NCBI GenBank assembly: GCA_025054895.1
Contig: JANWYZ010000005.1
Coordinates: 1 to 32,249, forward strand
Length of the DNA stretch: 32,249 bases
Reading direction: 5' to 3'
Source of the DNA: a bacterium
GTDB lineage: Bacteria > Armatimonadota > HRBIN16
Shown: positions 9,203-17,428 of the stretch, piece after piece
Position numbering within the stretch: position 1 is the first letter of the stretch
How the letters are laid out: each line of letters opens with the position of its first letter
Made by a program: the position numbers and the translations under genes
Notes under the pieces: model-generated
The model's input: the letters and a program-made list of their open reading frames with translations, nothing else
Told to the model about the DNA's origin: nothing
Databases searched by the model: none

Positions 9203-11542
9203 TTACCGGTAGCTTCGTCCTCTTTCGGGAGACTGTGCCAGCAGCGCTGTTACCCCAACAATCTTGACGCCAGCCTCCAGCCCAGAAAGCGTAGGACGAA
9301 AGGTCAGACTACTTAACGGCGCATCCGACCGCTTCAGTCGCCATTCGCTCACAACCAGAGGCTTTTGCTCCTGGTTACGCTGCAGCAACCAGCTTTCGCC
9401 TGTCAGCAGCTGTAACATCCCATCGTGCGCCTCGGCAAGCAGCTGGTGTGCATACCGAATGGGAAGCGTTTCAGTGGAACCATCCCGGTACTCGACGACG
9501 AACTCACCCAGCAGATCGCCCTGCAACGCGCTGAGCGCAGAGGAGAGCGCCAGCAACAATCGTTCGCACCGCTCACCAATTTCCACCATCCAGCTACGCT
9601 CGCGGATGAGGCGCGCTGTCTCTACTTCACCAAGGGTAGAGGCTCCTGCACCAAAGATGCGTTGCCCCTGCTCGTCGACGACGGCGATACGCTCTCCCAC
9701 TTTGAGGTTGAGCAGACCGTGATAGCCTCGTTCATCGCCTCCCGCATGGGCAGACAACACCGCGCCGCCCGGTGGGATGGACATACCTCCCGTGCCCACG
9801 CCAGTTACTTGCATCACGACCCCCTGTGAGTTCACCGCTGCCTCTGCACCCCAGATGTTCGTGCCGGTACTGGAAAGGGGGGCGATATACACGATGAGCT
9901 CCCCTTCGCCGCGAGAGCGGTTCACTCCATGCACCGGTAGCCTCGCGCCGTTGGGCAGAATCACCTCTTTCGCCTCTTGCAGTCGCGTAGATGCTTCCTG
10001 CGCATGGGCAGGTGGCGGCAACGCTACAGGTTTGCTCAGGTCGAAGGGGATGCCATACGCTTGCTCTGGAGCGTGTCCTATCTCCTCAGGTATCTTGAGT
10101 CTTTGTCGCCTACCTGTGCCCGGCTGCAGCAGCAACGCTTCACTTCTGCCTGTATGCCATTCCGGGCGGCGAAAAAGTGCCTGGCGGGTTGCCATCTTGA
10201 CGTGGGGTAGCGCATCGCTTTCACGGCGGAACTGCTCCGGGTTCCACGCCACCTGGGCGTAGAGAGCGGGCACGAAAGCGAACGATTCCGCCGTCAGGCA
10301 GCCGGGCGGATCTGCCCATAGGGTTCCCATTGTGGGCGCGCGCCGCTCCTGTGCGTAACGCACGAGGCTGAACGGAGAGAGCCATGGGCTTGCCCACACC
10401 TCGAACCCCTTGCGCTGCAGCCAGTCCAGCGCGGGATAGGTCTCCTGTGGATCATAGAACCAGTAATTCAGGATGACTTCGCGTGGAATCTGGTCTATCG
10501 CGCGCGAGGTGAAGTGGGGTGCTCCACCGTGCGCGGGCCCGATAGGGGCTTTCAGCTGTTCTTGCAGGCTCTGGTCCAGCAACATGTCATGCCAGATCAC
10601 CATACGCACGCCGCGCGACCGCAGGAAGCGGTGGATGAGCGATATGTGTCGCGCGAGCAGACGGGAGCAATCGTAGCCCTGCGCATGGAGCCAGGGAAAC
10701 AGTTCCCATGCCTCGTCCATGCCACAGTGGAACCAGCGTATCTTGCCATACACCTCCAGCATTTCGGAAAGAACAGGGAACACAAAACGCGGGTACACCT
10801 GTTCGTCTTGTATCATGATTCCGCCGTGCGCGGTATAAGGGGATTTCTGGTAGGCGCGGTCGAGATGCGCCAGCAGGTTCAGATAGCCAATTGGTTCCAT
10901 GCCCAGCAGGCGAGCGTAGTCGATAATCCCCTTCGCTTGCGCTTTACTCAGTCGGATGCCAGTAGCAATGGAGGGGTCGTAGTCCAGCACCACCTGGCTA
11001 CCAAACTCTACCGCCACATAACGCACCTTCAGCCGAGCCAGCAGGCGCAGATGGTGACGATAGGCTTCTTCGCTGCCAGCCCATGCACCCTGTATCATGA
11101 AAGCGCGGTGTGGAGAGTGCGGATGGTCCTTGATGGCAACGCCGGGCGCCAACCACGTGTCGGAGGCGAGACGACGGGCGGCGCCGGTTTCCAGCAGGGC
11201 TATCAACGTATGCACCGCCCAGAACGCACCTTGCTGGTCGCGCGCTGACAGTTCTACGTGCCGGTCACTCGTATGCAAGGCGTACTCCTCTTCGCGACGC
11301 AAGCGCGAGCGGTCCAGTTGCAGGCGCACTACCGTCTTACCCCGATCCTGTACAGCTCCCTTGCCCAGCATCCGCTCCAGCTCCTGTCGGAGCAGCTGAG
11401 CAGGGGTTTTGAGAGCGGATGGAGCATCTACCTGTACGGGCAACCGCAGCCGCCAGTCGGGAAGTGCGCGACGGAAACGATTTAAGGTAGCATTCCCCAG
11501 TCTTTCAAAACCGCTATCTCCTTCGGCGGATCCCATAGCCAC
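9203..11542 (-). CDS. Glycoside hydrolase family 20-like (beta-N-acetylhexosaminidase-like) protein
   Basis: N-terminal GH20b-like segment (LHTSDRHVELSARDQQGAFWAVHTLIALLE) and catalytic region with FHCGMDEAWELFPW acidic pair. The 5' end overlaps the Uma2 stop, so the exact start is uncertain. Confidence 0.8.
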   Translation of the reverse strand: MAMGSAEGDSGFERLGNATLNRFRRALPDWRLRLPVQVDAPSALKTPAQLLRQELERMLGKGAVQDRGKTVVRLQLDRSRLRREEEYALHTSDRHVELSARDQQGAFWAVHTLIALLETGAARRLASDTWLAPGVAIKDHPHSPHRAFMIQGAWAGSEEAYRHHLRLLARLKVRYVAVEFGSQVVLDYDPSIATGIRLSKAQAKGIIDYARLLGMEPIGYLNLLAHLDRAYQKSPYTAHGGIMIQDEQVYPRFVFPVLSEMLEVYGKIRWFHCGMDEAWELFPWLHAQGYDCSRLLARHISLIHRFLRSRGVRMVIWHDMLLDQSLQEQLKAPIGPAHGGAPHFTSRAIDQIPREVILNYWFYDPQETYPALDWLQRKGFEVWASPWLSPFSLVRYAQERRAPTMGTLWADPPGCLTAESFAFVPALYAQVAWNPEQFRRESDALPHVKMATRQALFRRPEWHTGRSEALLLQPGTGRRQRLKIPEEIGHAPEQAYGIPFDLSKPVALPPPAHAQEASTRLQEAKEVILPNGARLPVHGVNRSRGEGELIVYIAPLSSTGTNIWGAEAAVNSQGVVMQVTGVGTGGMSIPPGGAVLSAHAGGDERGYHGLLNLKVGERIAVVDEQGQRIFGAGASTLGEVETARLIRERSWMVEIGERCERLLLALSSALSALQGDLLGEFVVEYRDGSTETLPIRYAHQLLAEAHDGMLQLLTGESWLLQRNQEQKPLVVSEWRLKRSDAPLSSLTFRPTLSGLEAGVKIVGVTALLAQSPERGRSYR

Positions 11543-12108
11543 TCTATCCGCAGCCAGAAGCCCTCCAGCACCACACTGCGAAACTCACCCGAACCGCCTT
11601 TTGCCAGGGACAGATACTTTCCCTCCTCCCCCAGCGCGTAAAACTCCGCCTCCTGCTTCTGGGGGTCCACCAGCCAGTATTCGCGCACGCCGCCCCGCTC
11701 GTATTCGGCGAACTTGGTCACGCGGTCGCGCTCCTCGCTGTCGGGGCTGACGATTTCCACCACGAGGTCGGCGGGTCCGTCCAGATAGGTGGTTTGGAGG
11801 CGGTGCTGGTTCTGCTTGCTGACGAAGAGGATATCTGGCGAGCGTCCGGGCAGGTCGCGCCCCGTCTTCATCTGGAAGGGTTCCGAATGCACCGTACCCA
11901 ACCCGTATGTTGAGACGAATATACGCAAAATAGCAAACAAGAAACCGTATACTCTGTCGTGCTCTAAGGAGACAGGACTCATCAGTTCAACCTCTCCATC
12001 TACCCACTCCGCCCAGGTGTCTTCGTCAAGCCACTCTAAGAACTGTTCATAGCTGATTTTACCTTTGGGCAATGGGCGCATAGGCGGAACGAGCGTCTGT
12101 TGTGCCAT
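11482..12108 (-). CDS. Uma2 family endonuclease (DUF820, PD-(D/E)XK-like)
   Basis: Contains SPDILFVSKQN, DLVVEIVSPDSEERDRVTKFAEYERGGVREYWLVDP motifs; RBS gaggtgat upstream of ATG. Confidence 0.93.
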   Translation of the reverse strand: MAQQTLVPPMRPLPKGKISYEQFLEWLDEDTWAEWVDGEVELMSPVSLEHDRVYGFLFAILRIFVSTYGLGTVHSEPFQMKTGRDLPGRSPDILFVSKQNQHRLQTTYLDGPADLVVEIVSPDSEERDRVTKFAEYERGGVREYWLVDPQKQEAEFYALGEEGKYLSLAKGGSGEFRSVVLEGFWLRIEWLWDPPKEIAVLKDWGMLP

Positions 12109-12245
12109 CGCGTATCACCTCGCTCTCATTATAGCACAGAGCATTTTGTCATGAAGATAGACTCCCTCGCCTTCCGATAGGAATGAAAACCTGTAGTGAA
12201 ACAACAGGAACCCCCTATCAGCACTTTGCCAGCCGTGACACTTCT

Positions 12246-12544
12246 GGAGGGTCGCGCTCCGTCGCGACCACCCAAACAGGACGGCTCGGCGGGAGCCTCG
12301 CCCTCCACTCCTTCTGCCACCCTGAGCGTTAGCGAAGGGTCTCAGATGCTTCGCCTTCGGCTCAGCATGACAACATGGGAGGGTCACACTCCGTCGCAAC
12401 CATGATGGCGGACGCAACAGAGTGCGTCCCTCCAAACGTGGCAGACAATCTTCTGGAGGTTCACGCTCCGTCGTGATCCCAATGGTGAATGCGACAGAGC
12501 GCATCCCTCCAATGTGGGCTAAATGGACGCGACAGAGCGCATCA
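12246..12544. repeat. Mosaic intergenic hairpin repeat, copy 1 (core A-D-B-C module set at 12246-12372, then five further A/E-type hairpins)
   Basis: GGAGGGTCGCGCTCCGTCGCGACC; GGCTC-GGCGG-GAGCC; ACCCTGAGCGTTAGCGAAGGGT; ATGCTTCGCCTTCGGCTCAGCAT; GGACGCA-ACAGAG-TGCGTCC and related hairpins. The same core occurs near 22747-22875 and 30208-30335. Confidence 0.92.
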
Positions 12545-12608
12545 CTGGAAGACATTCGGATGAGCTACCGCCGTACCACCTCGAAATCACCCCTGCATGG
12601 ATGTGTGC

Positions 12609-13643
12609 TCATCCTGCTTTCTCCAGCGCTTGCGCAAGCAGCTCCGCAGGGCGCACCCGACAGCCCGTCTCTTCCGATACGTTGGCGGCGATGGCCACCG
12701 CCTGGGAACGCAAGGAGTCCTCGCCATTGGTCAACGGTTCTTTGCCCTCGCGCACGCATTGCACAAAATGGCGTATCTCCGCAGCGAAGGGGTCGACGGG
12801 CTCCAGTTCCAGCTTCACAAAGCCTTCTGCCCACTCGGGTTTCTTGCGCGAGAAGACATGGAAGCCGTTCCAGTTATGCACCGCTCCCTCGGTACCCTCC
12901 AGCCATAGCTTGCGGTAGAAGGCGCGATAGGGCGATAGCCAGCTGATGCTCATGGTGGCGATGGCTCCGCTCGCGAACTGCAAGTTGACCACGCCCGCCG
13001 CCTCGCCCTCCATGCGCTCGGGCTGGTAGTAGGTTTCGGCGGAAACCCACTCCACCTCGCCGATGAACCAGCGCAGCAGGTCCAGGCGGTGACAACCCGC
13101 GCTGGCGATGGCTCCTCCGCCCAGCCGTTTACGCTCGCGCGCCCAGTGCCCGGGCGGAAAGGTGACATGTTGCAGGTGGTCTAGCTGAGCCAGAACAGGC
13201 GCGCCCAGCCAGCCTTCATCGATCAGCTGTTTCGTGCGCCAGTTTTCCGCCTCGAACCGCTCTACAAAAGCGGTCATCAGCACCACGCCCGCCTCGCGCG
13301 CCGCATGTACCATCGCCCAGCCGTCCTCCAGTGTGGTAGCAAGGGGCTTCTCCACGAGGATGTGCTTGCCAGCCTGTGCGGCGGCGATAGCCACCTCTGC
13401 GTGCAGGTCGTGTGGCAGGCAGAGGTCCACCGCATCGATGTCTTCACGTTTCAACACCTCGCGCCAGTCGGTGAAGGCAGATTCCGCGCCCGATTCACGC
13501 GCTCGCTCCTGCGCGAGTGCCTCGTCCACATCGCAGGTAGCAATCACGCGCACCATTTGCTGTCCCAGCGTTTGCATGGCGTGCGCATGCGCCCGCGAGA
13601 TGCCTCCACAACCGATCAATCCGATGCGAAGGGGCTGGCTCAT
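12609..13643 (-). CDS. Gfo/Idh/MocA family oxidoreductase
   Basis: MSQPLRIGLIGCGGISRAHAHAMQTL (Rossmann), HDLHAEVAIAAAQAGKHILVEKPLATT (EKP motif). Track start 13670; the Met at 13643 fits the family better. Confidence 0.95.
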   Translation of the reverse strand: MSQPLRIGLIGCGGISRAHAHAMQTLGQQMVRVIATCDVDEALAQERARESGAESAFTDWREVLKREDIDAVDLCLPHDLHAEVAIAAAQAGKHILVEKPLATTLEDGWAMVHAAREAGVVLMTAFVERFEAENWRTKQLIDEGWLGAPVLAQLDHLQHVTFPPGHWARERKRLGGGAIASAGCHRLDLLRWFIGEVEWVSAETYYQPERMEGEAAGVVNLQFASGAIATMSISWLSPYRAFYRKLWLEGTEGAVHNWNGFHVFSRKKPEWAEGFVKLELEPVDPFAAEIRHFVQCVREGKEPLTNGEDSLRSQAVAIAANVSEETGCRVRPAELLAQALEKAG

Positions 13644-13987
13644 GGCTGTTCTCCTCCTGTCGGCGTCCACCAGAGGGCGAACGTGCTGAAGTCGCTGTCG
13701 GTGTGGTTGCGCACGGTGTGCCAGGCGTTCGCGGGGATGAAGACCACATCGCCCTCGCGAATCACTCGTTCTTCTTCCTCAATGCGTAGAGTGGCTTCAC
13801 CCTGCCGAACGTAGTAGAGCTTCGCCACAGGCACGCGCTCTGGTTTTTGCGCCATGCCGGGCTTGAGTACACCAAAGGCGCAGCTGAACGGCGCGCCTAT
13901 CTCTTCACCGGAGAACACGCCCTGCGCCAGAATAGTGCCCTCGTGTGCAGGAAAAAGCGTGTTAGGGTCAAAGGGGCGAACGAGCAT
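13640..13987 (-). CDS. Cupin domain protein
   Basis: LYYVRQGEATLRIEEEERVIREGDVVFIPANAWHTVRNHTDSDFSTFALWW typical small cupin. Confidence 0.9.
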   Translation of the reverse strand: MLVRPFDPNTLFPAHEGTILAQGVFSGEEIGAPFSCAFGVLKPGMAQKPERVPVAKLYYVRQGEATLRIEEEERVIREGDVVFIPANAWHTVRNHTDSDFSTFALWWTPTGGEQP

Positions 13988-13990
13988 GGT

Positions 13991-14569
13991 TTATCCTCCT
14001 TCGAAAATCGCCTTTGCAGTCAGGCTGACTTCGGGTAAGACCGTCGATGGTATCTTTTGCTCACTCACGAAGGGTCCTTGCCAGTGCCAACCGCGCTCTT
14101 CACGGGACAGGACGAACACCTGACTCTGCTCCACGTCCAGCAGCCGCGCTTCTTGCACGCCTAGCCGATGATAGTCTCCCAATTTCCGCGCCAGGTGAGC
14201 AAAGGTGTCGCTGGGCGAAAGAATCTCCACCACCATGTCGGGAGCGGCTTCTAACCGCTGTGCGTTAACCAGCTCGCCGGCAGGAACACGCTGGTGACTA
14301 ACGAAAAGCAGGTCAGGTTGGCGGACGCGCAGGGGACGACGCGCAATCACCACATCGAATGGAGCTATCAACACGGTACCACGCGCTCGAACCGCCGGAT
14401 GACCTGCAAGAAGCAGATGCAGATTGCCCAGCACCATTTGATGTCTTCCCGTGGGTGAAGCCATCGGCTTGACCTGGCCATCCTCTATCTCGACGCGCTC
14501 CATGCTTTCGGGCGTTCGAAGATACTGCTCCCAGGTGAGGCGCGAGCGGAGTGCTTCTGGCAGAGCCAT
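13991..14569 (-). CDS. Uma2 family endonuclease (DUF820)
   Basis: RQPDLLFVSHQR...PDMVVEILSPSDTFAHLARKLGDYHRLGVQEARLLDVEQSQVFVL. Confidence 0.92.
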   Translation of the reverse strand: MALPEALRSRLTWEQYLRTPESMERVEIEDGQVKPMASPTGRHQMVLGNLHLLLAGHPAVRARGTVLIAPFDVVIARRPLRVRQPDLLFVSHQRVPAGELVNAQRLEAAPDMVVEILSPSDTFAHLARKLGDYHRLGVQEARLLDVEQSQVFVLSREERGWHWQGPFVSEQKIPSTVLPEVSLTAKAIFEGG

Positions 14570-14589
14570 TGTTGCTCACCTCCGTGTTC

Positions 14590-15948
14590 TTACGCTTCGT
14601 ATTCGTGGTCAAAAGGCAGCTTTTCCTGCGCACTCTCGCCGAAGAACCGCTGCGCCGCTTGCAGGAACCGTTTGCGTCCCTCTTCGGGAGTGACGATGGG
14701 CGGCGGATATTCGGGGAAGGCGTGGTGCAGATTCTGCAGGTCGTTCAGCTGTTCGCCCGTAGCCCTTCGCAGCTCAGGCACGTATCGCCGGATGTACTCG
14801 GCGTTGGGGTCAAACTTTTGCGCCTGCAGCATGGGGTTGAAGATGCGAAAGTATGGCAGGGCGTCCGCTCCGCATCCAGTTGCCCACTGCCAGTTGCCCA
14901 CGTTCTGGGCGAGGTCGGCGTCCACCAGATGCAGGTAGAACCATCGTTCGCCCCACCGCCAGTCGATGAGCAGGTGTTTGGTAAGGTAGCTGGCGACCAC
15001 CATGCGCGTGCGGTTGTGCATCCAGCCCTCGCGCAGCAGCTGACGCATACCCGCGTCTACCAGCGGTATGCCCGTTTGCCCTTTTGCCCACCGTTCGAAC
15101 CGCTCCTCGTCGTGCCGCCAGGGGAAGCCCCGCCACTCCGGACGCAGCTCCATGTTCACCGTCTCCGGATAGTGGTGCAGCAAGTGCGAGTAGAAGTCCC
15201 GCCAGGCGAGCTCTTTCACGAACTGTTCGCTCACCCCCCACGCCTCGCGCAGCATCTGGCGCAGGGAAATCATCCCACAGCGGATGTACGGGCTCATGCG
15301 CGATACGCCCTCCACCGCCGGCAGGTTGCGCAGGCTCTGGTAGCGCGGCAACGTGGTGGCGACGAAACGTTGCCACTTCGCCTGCACCTCTTCCTCGGTA
15401 GCGTACCACTGACCTGCTGGTTCGGTATCCACCGCAGGTATGGCGGCAGTGGGCACGTCCAGTTCTGGAGTTCTGAGATAGGAAGGCGCAGGAATAGGCG
15501 GCTCAGGCTCTACGTGCAGGGTGAAATGCTTTTTGTAAAACTGCGTGAAGCTGGGGTAGGTGCTCTCTGGTATGGGGCTAAGCAGGCTGTCCTGCAACAC
15601 ACGGTAGCGGATGCCTCTACGTTGCAGAAGACTTCTCAAAACGCTGTCTCGCTCGCGCGAGTGGGGCTCCACATCCTCGCAGAAAAGCACTTCATCGGGA
15701 CACGCGATGTCGAAGAACTGCTCTTGCTGCTCCAGAGGCACCACGTATAGCTTTCCACCTGAAGATTCAATTCGTCTTTGCAGGTGACGCAAGGCGTAGA
15801 AGAAAAGGGCGCGCAGGTTATCGCCATGCTCCTGCTGATTATACTCGTCCAGAAAAAAGACAGGTATCCACTCGCCCTGTTCGGCGTCTTCGAGTAACGG
15901 ATTATCCGTCAGGCGCAGTTCACGTCGGAAGATGGCTACTCTTCGCAT
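14590..15948 (-). CDS. phr: Deoxyribodipyrimidine photo-lyase / cryptochrome-family protein
   Basis: MRRVAIFRRELRLTDNPLL; ELAWRDFYSHLLHHYPE; GIPLVDAGMRQLLREGWMHNRTRMVVASYLTKHLLIDWRWGERWF; NVGNWQWATGCGADALPYFRIFNP. RBS gaggag just upstream of the Met at 15948. Confidence 0.96.
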   Translation of the reverse strand: MRRVAIFRRELRLTDNPLLEDAEQGEWIPVFFLDEYNQQEHGDNLRALFFYALRHLQRRIESSGGKLYVVPLEQQEQFFDIACPDEVLFCEDVEPHSRERDSVLRSLLQRRGIRYRVLQDSLLSPIPESTYPSFTQFYKKHFTLHVEPEPPIPAPSYLRTPELDVPTAAIPAVDTEPAGQWYATEEEVQAKWQRFVATTLPRYQSLRNLPAVEGVSRMSPYIRCGMISLRQMLREAWGVSEQFVKELAWRDFYSHLLHHYPETVNMELRPEWRGFPWRHDEERFERWAKGQTGIPLVDAGMRQLLREGWMHNRTRMVVASYLTKHLLIDWRWGERWFYLHLVDADLAQNVGNWQWATGCGADALPYFRIFNPMLQAQKFDPNAEYIRRYVPELRRATGEQLNDLQNLHHAFPEYPPPIVTPEEGRKRFLQAAQRFFGESAQEKLPFDHEYEA

Positions 15949-16007
15949 AATCTCCTCTTCCTGTAACCAGATTTGTGACATATTATGTACTTACGCTGAG
16001 CGAGCGA

Positions 16008-16043
16008 TAAAAATCCCCCTGCCGGAGGGCCAGGCAGGGGGAT
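16008..16043 (-). terminator. Rho-independent terminator of the PEP-CTERM gene
   Basis: Perfect 11-bp stem ATCCCCCTGCC (16013-16023) / GGCAGGGGGAT (16033-16043), followed on the minus strand by TTTTT. Confidence 0.88.
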
Positions 16044-16065
16044 AGGGGCATCTCCAACAGAGCGA

Positions 16066-16776
16066 TTAGCGAAGATTGCGGCGCCTCAGGGCGAACAGGC
16101 CAGCCAAGCCCGCCGCCACACTTGCCAGGCTGGCTGGTTCCGGTACAGGCACCGCCTGTACCTCCACAAGGTCGAAGCGATAAGTGCCGGTGCTGGCGTA
16201 GGAGCTGGTGGCGCGCGCCGCCTGATACTGGTTGGTGCCGGGGGCGAACTCGCTCACTACGCGGAAAGCAAACAGCGGATTATTGGACACCGCCGAATTG
16301 CCCGTGAAGTCCACGACCAGCAACCCGCCGTAGCCCTGGCTGTACCAGGTGTCGCCGCCTGTAGCTACCAGTTGGGGACCATCGATCCAGTTTGCGCCGT
16401 CAACAGTGTACTGGAAGCGAGCGTACTTGGAAGCGGTATTGCTCCAGCGGAAGTCCAGCTTCACTACCACATTCATATATCCCGTTGTCGGCGTGTTGAA
16501 CCGCACGCCAGCAGTGCGGTTGCCCGTACCCTGGGCAGGATAGTTGCGGGTGTTCATCCCCCTGTTGGGCGAGGCAGTGTCCAGCGGGGAACCCGTCACC
16601 CATTCATGGGTCACGCCGCCGAGCAGGGTAAGCGAGCCGCCCAGCACACCGCCGTCTACATTGAAATTCTCGTCGTTAAAGTTCCACAGCGAGAGCTGTA
16701 CCTGAGCGTGTGCTGCCAGAGCGGTCGCCACGAGCAGTGTTGTCAACATCGCCAGCAAAATGTGTTTGAAGCGCAT
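16066..16776 (-). CDS. PEP-CTERM sorting domain protein
   Basis: Signal peptide MRFKHILLAMLTTLLVATALAAHAQ and C-terminal VPVPEPASLASVAAGLAGLFALRRRNLR. Track start 16962 includes an unlikely 62-aa extension. Confidence 0.92.
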   Translation of the reverse strand: MRFKHILLAMLTTLLVATALAAHAQVQLSLWNFNDENFNVDGGVLGGSLTLLGGVTHEWVTGSPLDTASPNRGMNTRNYPAQGTGNRTAGVRFNTPTTGYMNVVVKLDFRWSNTASKYARFQYTVDGANWIDGPQLVATGGDTWYSQGYGGLLVVDFTGNSAVSNNPLFAFRVVSEFAPGTNQYQAARATSSYASTGTYRFDLVEVQAVPVPEPASLASVAAGLAGLFALRRRNLR

Positions 16777-16840
16777 TCTCCCTTTCCTCCATACAGAGAT
16801 TGACCGCCTGCTATCATACAATGGGTGTGTTAAGACAGCT

Positions 16841-17428
16841 TTAAGGCTCCAGAACAAACTCCACTTCGTTCGCCCAGTGGGTTGCCCAGTCGTTATGGAA
16901 AGCCCAGAAGTTGGTTTTGGACACGCTGCGCCCTGCCGCCAGCTCCATCGGCTCACCGACATTGTGATTGACGCGCACAGAGATTTTCACAGGGCGCCCT
17001 CCGAACAGCGCATCGCGCACCTCGGGCATCTGGCTCCAGGTAAGGGCGGCTTCCACGTAGCGTGTGTTCTCGTCTCGGCGGATGACCAGCTGCCCCTCCT
17101 TGACCGCTCCGCCGTCGTTTGGCGCTTTGGGCTGGCGTGGATAGAAGTGTTTGCGCACCATGCCCGGTCGCTGCAAGCACCAGATTTCCGTACCGCCCCC
17201 GTAGCGCGGCGCGACGGGGTTGAGGGCGAACTCGTAGTCGGTATCGGCGTACACCATGAAGCGCGGCATCGTGCCGGGCGGATGGGAGAGCAGCGGTTTG
17301 CGCTCCGGAGGCAGCACGTTTGCTCCCTCAATATCGCCCGCGTGTACCCTCGCCTGTTTGGCCGACACTACCCGGCTCGCCCAGCGACCCAGTATCCTCG
17401 GTGTGCTTTGGTGGTGGTCTCCACCCAC
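16841..17428 (-). CDS. CBM9/DOMON-like sugar-binding segment; probable frameshifted C-terminus of the upstream GH38-like protein
   Basis: FMVYADTDYEFALNP...TRYVEAALTWSQMPEVRDALFGGRPVKISVRVNHN; overlaps the GH38 ORF end by 61 nt in a different frame; no obvious independent start. Confidence 0.6.
   Translation of the reverse strand: MGGDHHQSTPRILGRWASRVVSAKQARVHAGDIEGANVLPPERKPLLSHPPGTMPRFMVYADTDYEFALNPVAPRYGGGTEIWCLQRPGMVRKHFYPRQPKAPNDGGAVKEGQLVIRRDENTRYVEAALTWSQMPEVRDALFGGRPVKISVRVNHNVGEPMELAAGRSVSKTNFWAFHNDWATHWANEVEFVLEP

Noticed and set aside
12246-12544. Possible CRISPR array
   Set aside because: Units differ in length and stem sequence, spacing is irregular and hairpins are of several types; no constant repeat-spacer pattern and no cas genes.
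12115-12555. ORF 12115-12555 (-) and neighbouring small ORFs with LEGRAPSRP / PFANAQG-type peptides
   Set aside because: They are translations of the intergenic hairpin repeat; similar peptides recur in unrelated frames at 22465-22885. Spurious coding.
14551-15750. 399-aa + strand ORF opposite photolyase
   Set aside because: Shadow ORF; the minus strand clearly encodes a photolyase.
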